A stretch of DNA of 28,760 nt, taken from contig CAZGKW010000050.1 of the NCBI GenBank assembly GCA_964526295.1, positions 1-28,760 on the forward strand, given 5' to 3'. Below are positions 24,630-28,760 of this stretch, in pieces. The stretch comes from CAZGKW01 sp964526295 (GTDB lineage Bacteria; Planctomycetota; Phycisphaerae; FEN-1346). The notes below the pieces were generated by a model that did no database searches, was not told the origin of the DNA, and was given only the letters and a program-made list of their open reading frames with translations. Within the stretch, counting starts at the first letter, position 1. The number at the start of each line of letters is the position of its first letter. Position numbers and translations under genes: made by a program.

Positions 24630-26728
24630 ACGCCTCGGGCCAGAGCGCGAACGGGGGGCGAGACCGGCCGGCGCCGCGGTGGCCGGCGGTCGTGGCGGGC
24701 GTCTGCCTGGTCGCCGCCGTCTGGGCCGTCTACGGGCGGGTCCTCGGCCACGAGTTCGTCGGCTACGACGAGCAGCAGCAGCTCGTCACGAACCCGCTCG
24801 TCCGGGAGCTGTCGCTCGCCAATCTGGGGCGCCTCTTCACTACGCCGTCGGTGACCAGCTACTACCCGTTCCGAACGCTCTCGTTCGCGATCGACCATGC
24901 CGTCTGGGGGCTGTGGCCCACGGGCTTCCACCTGACGAACCTGCTGCTGCACACGGGGAACGTGCTGCTGGTGTTCGGCCTGGCGGTTCGGCTGCTCGGG
25001 GGGCCCGGGCTTCCCCGGCCGTGGCAGGTGACGGCCGGGGCCCTCGGGGCGGGCTTGTTTGCCCTGCACCCGGTCGTCGTCGAGCCGGTGGCGTGGGTCG
25101 GCGGACGGGAGGAGTTGCTGATGGTGCTCGGGGTCCTCGCGTGCGTTCACCTGCACCTGTCGGCCCGCCGCCGGGAGGACCGGGCCGGACGGGCCACCGG
25201 ACGGGCCGTCGCCTGTCACGTCGGCGCGGTCCTGGCGTGCATCGTGGCGTGCGGCTCGAACGTCGTCGGGGCCGTCACCCCGGCACTCGTGACGGCAATG
25301 GACCTGCTCTCCGCCCGGCGGCCGAAGGCGGCCCGCATCCTGGCCGCCACCGCGCCGCTGTGGATCGTCGGGGCGGCGGCGGTCGTCTTGAAGCTCGTCG
25401 AGCCGTCGGGTCCGAGCACGCCCATCCCCACGGTCTCGCCGGCCGAGCGGCCCGCGGTCGTGCTGGACCTCTACGGCCTGACGCTCCGGACGCTTCTCGG
25501 CCTGGAAGAGCTGACGGTGCAGTACCCGTGGCGGGTGCCGGCGGGTCTCCTGTCTGCGGGGGTGATCGTCGGCGCCCTCGCCCTGGGGGCGACGGCGGCG
25601 GCGATCGTCCTGTGGCGGCGCCCGACGGGGCGGTGGGCACTGGCGTGGTTCCTGATCGGCCTCGTGCCGGGCCTCCAGGTCGTCCCGCACCACGTGTTCC
25701 GGGCGGACCGGCTGCTGTACCTGCCGCTGGCCGGCCTGGCGTTGGCGGCGGGGACGGCCCTGAGCATGCTGCGGAGGCCGGCCCTGCGGGGATTTGCGGC
25801 GGGCCTGGCGGGGCTCGCCCTGGCGGGGGCGGCGTGGGCGGCGACGGTCCAGGCCGGCTTCTGGCGCGACGGGGTGGCCCTGTTTTCGCGGGCGGCCGAG
25901 ATCAACCCCGACAGCGCCGTCGCCCTGAACAACCTCGCCGTGGCGCTGGCGCGGGAGGGCCGAAACCGGGAGGCCGCCGACGCCCTCGACCGGGCCGTCC
26001 GCGTCGACCCGGACGACTTCGACGTCCGATACAACCGGGCTGCCGCCTTTGAGGCGCTGGGGCAGACGGAGCGGGCCGCCGCGGCCTACGAGCGGGCCCT
26101 GGCCCTGCGGCCGGACCACCTCCAGAGCCGGATCGACCTGGCATCGGCCCTGGCCGAGCTGGGCCGCCGCGGACCCGCCATCCGGCACCTGATGAAGGCA
26201 CTCGAGGGGGCCCCGCGCCGGAGCGACGCGCGGCAGCTCCTGGCCGCCCTCCTGGCCGAGGAGGGGCTGTACGCCGAGGCGATCGGGCAATATGAGAAGG
26301 TTCTGGCGGCCGACCCCGAGCGGGCGGAGGCCCAGTACGGCCTCGGGACGGCCCTGGCGGCTGTCGGCCGGCCGAAACAGGCACTCGTCCACCTGAGGCG
26401 CGTCGTCGAGATCGACCCCGGCCACGTCCGGGCCCACAACAACCTGGCCGGGTGCCTGGCGACGCTCGGGCGGACCCGCGAGGCCGCCGCCCACTGGGAG
26501 CGGACGATCAAGCTGGACGCGGGGCACGTCCCGGCCCGCATGAACCTGGCCGCGCTGCTCGCCCGGGAAGGCCGGTTCGATCGGGCCGTCCGGCTGTCCG
26601 AGGAGGCCCTTCGGCTGGCCGAAGCGAGCGGCGGCGAGCGGCTGATCGAGGCGATCCGCGAGCGGCTCCGGCACTATCGGAATGCCCGGCCGGGACCGCG
26701 GCCCGAGCCGACCCCCTCTGGACGCTGA
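24626..26728 (+). CDS. TMTC-like GT-C glycosyltransferase with TPR tail, gene 8 of 8
   Basis: 700 residues, the last gene of the array. The acidic pair is D48-E49 (GYDEQQQ), HPVVVEPVAWVGGREELL begins at 148 (no loop insert), then CGSNVVGAV and HHVFRADRLLYLPLAG. The tail has about six or seven TPRs but lacks the VRDPxxAVxLAE cap found in the other seven and in the minus-strand GT/TPR protein; it ends directly in the final helix SEEALRLAEASGGERLIEAI. ATG 24626 overlaps the gene 7 stop (ATGA), with an AAGGGA purine stretch upstream. After its TGA come 59 nt with a weak 7-bp GC hairpin (cggcccc / ggggccg, 26730-26762) and then the flippase-like gene. The function is inferred from the family. Confidence 0.88.
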   Translation: MNASGQSANGGRDRPAPRWPAVVAGVCLVAAVWAVYGRVLGHEFVGYDEQQQLVTNPLVRELSLANLGRLFTTPSVTSYYPFRTLSFAIDHAVWGLWPTGFHLTNLLLHTGNVLLVFGLAVRLLGGPGLPRPWQVTAGALGAGLFALHPVVVEPVAWVGGREELLMVLGVLACVHLHLSARRREDRAGRATGRAVACHVGAVLACIVACGSNVVGAVTPALVTAMDLLSARRPKAARILAATAPLWIVGAAAVVLKLVEPSGPSTPIPTVSPAERPAVVLDLYGLTLRTLLGLEELTVQYPWRVPAGLLSAGVIVGALALGATAAAIVLWRRPTGRWALAWFLIGLVPGLQVVPHHVFRADRLLYLPLAGLALAAGTALSMLRRPALRGFAAGLAGLALAGAAWAATVQAGFWRDGVALFSRAAEINPDSAVALNNLAVALAREGRNREAADALDRAVRVDPDDFDVRYNRAAAFEALGQTERAAAAYERALALRPDHLQSRIDLASALAELGRRGPAIRHLMKALEGAPRRSDARQLLAALLAEEGLYAEAIGQYEKVLAADPERAEAQYGLGTALAAVGRPKQALVHLRRVVEIDPGHVRAHNNLAGCLATLGRTREAAAHWERTIKLDAGHVPARMNLAALLAREGRFDRAVRLSEEALRLAEASGGERLIEAIRERLRHYRNARPGPRPEPTPSGR

Positions 26729-26787
26729 TCGGCCCCGCCGGGAGAATTCCTTCAAGGGGCCGCCCCTCGACTTTCGATGGGTACGAC

Positions 26788-27864
26788 GTGAAGCGACGCG
26801 ACCAGCCAACCCGCCGCCGACAGATGGCCGGCCGTGCGGCAGCTTTCGCCGCCAGCATCGCCCTGTCGGCGGCCGTCCTGGCGTTCCTCTGGTTCCGCAA
26901 AGGGGTGGCCCCGCGGGAGATCGGCGAGACGTTCCTCCAGGCCGACAAGACCATCCTGGTGGCGGTCATCGTGGCGTCGGCGGCGTTCCACATCTTCGTG
27001 GGGGCCCACAAGCTCTGGTGCGTGCTTCGGGCGATGGGCGTCGACATCTCGTACGTCGAGACGCTCCAGGTCCGCCTCGGGGCGGGGCCGCTTCGGGTCC
27101 TCGTGCCGCTCAGCGCGGGCGAGCTGCTCAACGTTTTCTACTTCTGGCGGCACAAACGGATGCCGTTCGGGCGGGCCTCGGGGGCGTCGATCTTCGACCG
27201 GGGCCTGAACATCCTGGGGGCGTTCTTCTGGCTGCTGGTGGGGCTGGCCATTCTGCCGGGGGCATGGCCCGACGCCTGGCCGACGCACTGGCACGTGCCG
27301 CTCGGCGCCGACCGGTCCTTGCCGGTGCCGCTGCGGACGGGCCTGTTCGTGGCGGCCATCGGCCTGTACGTCCTGTTCTTCTTCTGCACGCCGATGCACG
27401 GCCTGGCGATCCGGGCGGCACGGACGATCCACCCGAAGGTGGGCCGACTGGCCGAGGGGATGCTGGCCCCGTTCATGGAGTTCCGGCTCTCGAAGAAGCT
27501 GTTCTTCACGGGCTACGCGGTTTTCTTCCAGCTTCGGCCGCTCGCCGTGGCGTACTTCCTGTTCCGGGCCTACGGGACGGTCATGGACCTCGGCCACGTG
27601 GTGGCGTACACGTCGGTGGCGGTGTTTGCGGCCCATCTGCCGGGGTTCGTGGGGGGGATCGGGCCGCGGGACTACGTCTTCATGACGCTGTTCCCGGCGA
27701 GCGTGGACGAGGCGATCCGTGCGAGCGTCGGCCTGCTCCAGTCGATTGTCGTGCACATCATCCCGATGCTGCTGGGCCTGCCGTGGATGATGTGGTTCCT
27801 GAAGCGGATGGTCCGCCGGGAGCCCGAGGGCGAGGGACCGACGGAGCCGCCGACACCGGGTTGA
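26788..27864 (+). CDS. UPF0104 / LPG-synthase-type (AglD-like) membrane protein
   Basis: 358 residues with a basic N-terminus (VKRRDQPTRRRQ) and about eight predicted helices. The family signatures are a mid-protein LVPLSAGELLNVFYFWRH followed by ASIFDRGLNILG (the P-GE ... R-D pattern), and a C-terminal HLPGFVGGIGPRDYVF, equivalent to GGxGxRE. The group includes the flippase domain of MprF and archaeal AglD-like proteins and is often found beside lipid-linked glycosylation genes. GTG 26788 is chosen to keep the basic leader; an ATG at 26824 starts inside it, and neither has a strong SD. It lies 59 nt after the glycosyltransferase array in the same direction, so it is probably co-transcribed. 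It may help move or supply a polyprenyl-linked substrate (inference). Confidence 0.82.
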   Translation: MKRRDQPTRRRQMAGRAAAFAASIALSAAVLAFLWFRKGVAPREIGETFLQADKTILVAVIVASAAFHIFVGAHKLWCVLRAMGVDISYVETLQVRLGAGPLRVLVPLSAGELLNVFYFWRHKRMPFGRASGASIFDRGLNILGAFFWLLVGLAILPGAWPDAWPTHWHVPLGADRSLPVPLRTGLFVAAIGLYVLFFFCTPMHGLAIRAARTIHPKVGRLAEGMLAPFMEFRLSKKLFFTGYAVFFQLRPLAVAYFLFRAYGTVMDLGHVVAYTSVAVFAAHLPGFVGGIGPRDYVFMTLFPASVDEAIRASVGLLQSIVVHIIPMLLGLPWMMWFLKRMVRREPEGEGPTEPPTPG

Positions 27865-27869
27865 GGCTT

Positions 27870-27890
27870 CGGGGCCTCGGGAGCTCCCCG
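27870..27890. terminator. Weak hairpin between convergent genes
   Basis: CGGGG / CCCCG (5-bp arms, imperfectly extendable) lies within the 42 bp separating the flippase-like gene and the converging DUF4139-type gene. The position suits a bidirectional terminator, but the stem is short and no T-run follows. Confidence 0.3.
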
Positions 27891-27906
27891 TGTCAGGCTG
27901 CACCTT

Positions 27907-28760
27907 TCACTGGGCCAGCAGGACGCGGTCCTGCCGCTTGTTCCGCCCCAGGCGGAACATGCCTTCCGAGAGCCACCGCCGCGTCTGGCGTGCCGGCACC
28001 GTCACCGTATACTCGACGGTGTGGTAGTCGAAGAGGGTGGGCGAGTCCTCCATCGCAAATTCGACGTGCCCAGGCAGGACGTGGCGGACCTCCAGGGTGA
28101 TCGGTTTGGCGCGGTAGTTGCGGACCTCTTCCTGCCACTTGCGAAGCTCGTTCCAGCCGACGACGCGCGGCGGCGAATGATCGAAGATGAACCCCGACCG
28201 CTCGACGTCCAGGACGCTCCGCTCATAGACGATTCTGGCGTCCGTCCCGACGTTCAGCTCGATCTTCTCTCGTATCGGGATGTATTTCGTCGATTGCGTC
28301 GTGTAGTACGCCAGGCCGTCGCGGTCGCCCCGGCGGAAGACGCGGATGACACCGTCCGGAAGGGGCGAAGCGCCCAACTCGTGCTCCCGGTCGTTGGCCA
28401 GAATGAAGAACCGGACCGGCCGGTCGCCGTACTGGTGCGGCCGGTAGCGGTAGAGGACCTCGAAGGGGACGCCCTCGGCCTTGAACGAGACCATCCGCTG
28501 GCTCCATCCGTTCCGGACGGTCTGCTTGCCCTCGACTGTGAAAATGAAGTACTCCGAGAGGCCTTCCTTGACGACTCCTGGCGCTCGGTCCGCCCGTATT
28601 TCGGCCTCATTGATGGCTCCGCGAAGTGCCTGGCCCCGCCATCGGGAACGCCCCATGGGCTCCAGTGCCGATCCCGTCATCGTCATCGGCGGCCCGCCTT
28701 GGGCGAGCTCGCCGACCTTCTCGACGAGGTTGACGACGCCCACCACGAGCCGCACCTGGG
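27907..28760 (-). CDS. DUF4139-type protein, C-terminal part, cut by the window edge
   Basis: At least 282 residues are present. The 5' end is outside the window: the frame is open to the edge and the GTG at 28755 is only a possible internal codon. After a Gly/Arg-rich linker the sequence shows a beta-rich domain with EYFIFTVEGKQTVRNGWSQR, LYRYRPHQYGDRPVRFFILAND, a G-VRVFRR-like strand, YIPIREKIELNVG and a final VEYTVTVPARQTRRW, resembling the C-terminal domain of DUF4139 proteins. Their function is not established; many are exported. It converges on the flippase-like gene with 42 bp between stops and is probably not part of the glycosylation operon. The family call rests on motif recall. Confidence 0.6.
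   Translation of the reverse strand, partial: QVRLVVGVVNLVEKVGELAQGGPPMTMTGSALEPMGRSRWRGQALRGAINEAEIRADRAPGVVKEGLSEYFIFTVEGKQTVRNGWSQRMVSFKAEGVPFEVLYRYRPHQYGDRPVRFFILANDREHELGASPLPDGVIRVFRRGDRDGLAYYTTQSTKYIPIREKIELNVGTDARIVYERSVLDVERSGFIFDHSPPRVVGWNELRKWQEEVRNYRAKPITLEVRHVLPGHVEFAMEDSPTLFDYHTVEYTVTVPARQTRRWLSEGMFRLGRNKRQDRVLLAQ

Noticed and set aside
1..28760. tRNA, rRNA, CRISPR array, transposase or integrase
   Set aside because: I looked on both strands and found no cloverleaf, rRNA-like segment, spacer array or recombinase motif.

Overview
This is a very GC-rich window (roughly 70% by eye) from an environmental bacterium. I infer Planctomycetota, possibly a Phycisphaerae-like lineage. The basis is TMTC-like glycosyltransferases with TPR tails, several B12-dependent radical SAM proteins, a HAF-repeat fragment, a DUF4139-type protein and interspersed palindromic repeats. 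No taxonomic marker gene is present. A 100-N scaffold gap shows that this is a draft, probably metagenomic, assembly.

Layout. Positions 1-415 hold only short interspersed repeats. Positions 416-1294 hold two decayed gene remnants: a HAF-repeat protein on the minus strand and a membrane protein with an in-frame TAG on the plus strand. Positions 1332-8422 form a minus-strand cluster read from right to left: two B12-binding-type radical SAM proteins, a SPASM-like radical SAM protein, a short GT-C/TPR protein that lacks its membrane core, and a third B12-binding-type radical SAM protein. A 231-bp divergent intergenic region (8423-8653) separates this cluster from a plus-strand operon.

The main feature is that operon, 8654-26728: eight consecutive paralogous genes of about 700-860 codons. 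Each encodes a polytopic GT-C glycosyltransferase core resembling eukaryotic TMTC O-mannosyltransferases, followed by 4 to 8 TPR repeats. Six of the seven junctions are 4-nt ATGA/GTGA overlaps and the seventh is an 18-nt gap, so the array looks translationally coupled. A UPF0104/LPG-synthase-type membrane protein (26788-27864) follows. A converging DUF4139-type gene runs off the right edge.

The array shows signs of recombination. A perfect 871-bp direct repeat spans the junctions of genes 1/2 and 2/3, a 99-bp identical tract is shared by genes 3 and 4, and an in-frame insert of about 55 codons lies at the same site in genes 1, 5 and 6, with a 44-codon relative in gene 7. My working inference is a surface-protein or lipid-linked glycosylation island: the TPR domains would select acceptors or partners, the GT-C cores would transfer sugars from polyprenyl-phosphate donors, the flippase-like protein may move or supply a lipid substrate, and the radical SAM enzymes may modify the sugar, lipid or acceptor. 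Substrates cannot be read from the sequence.
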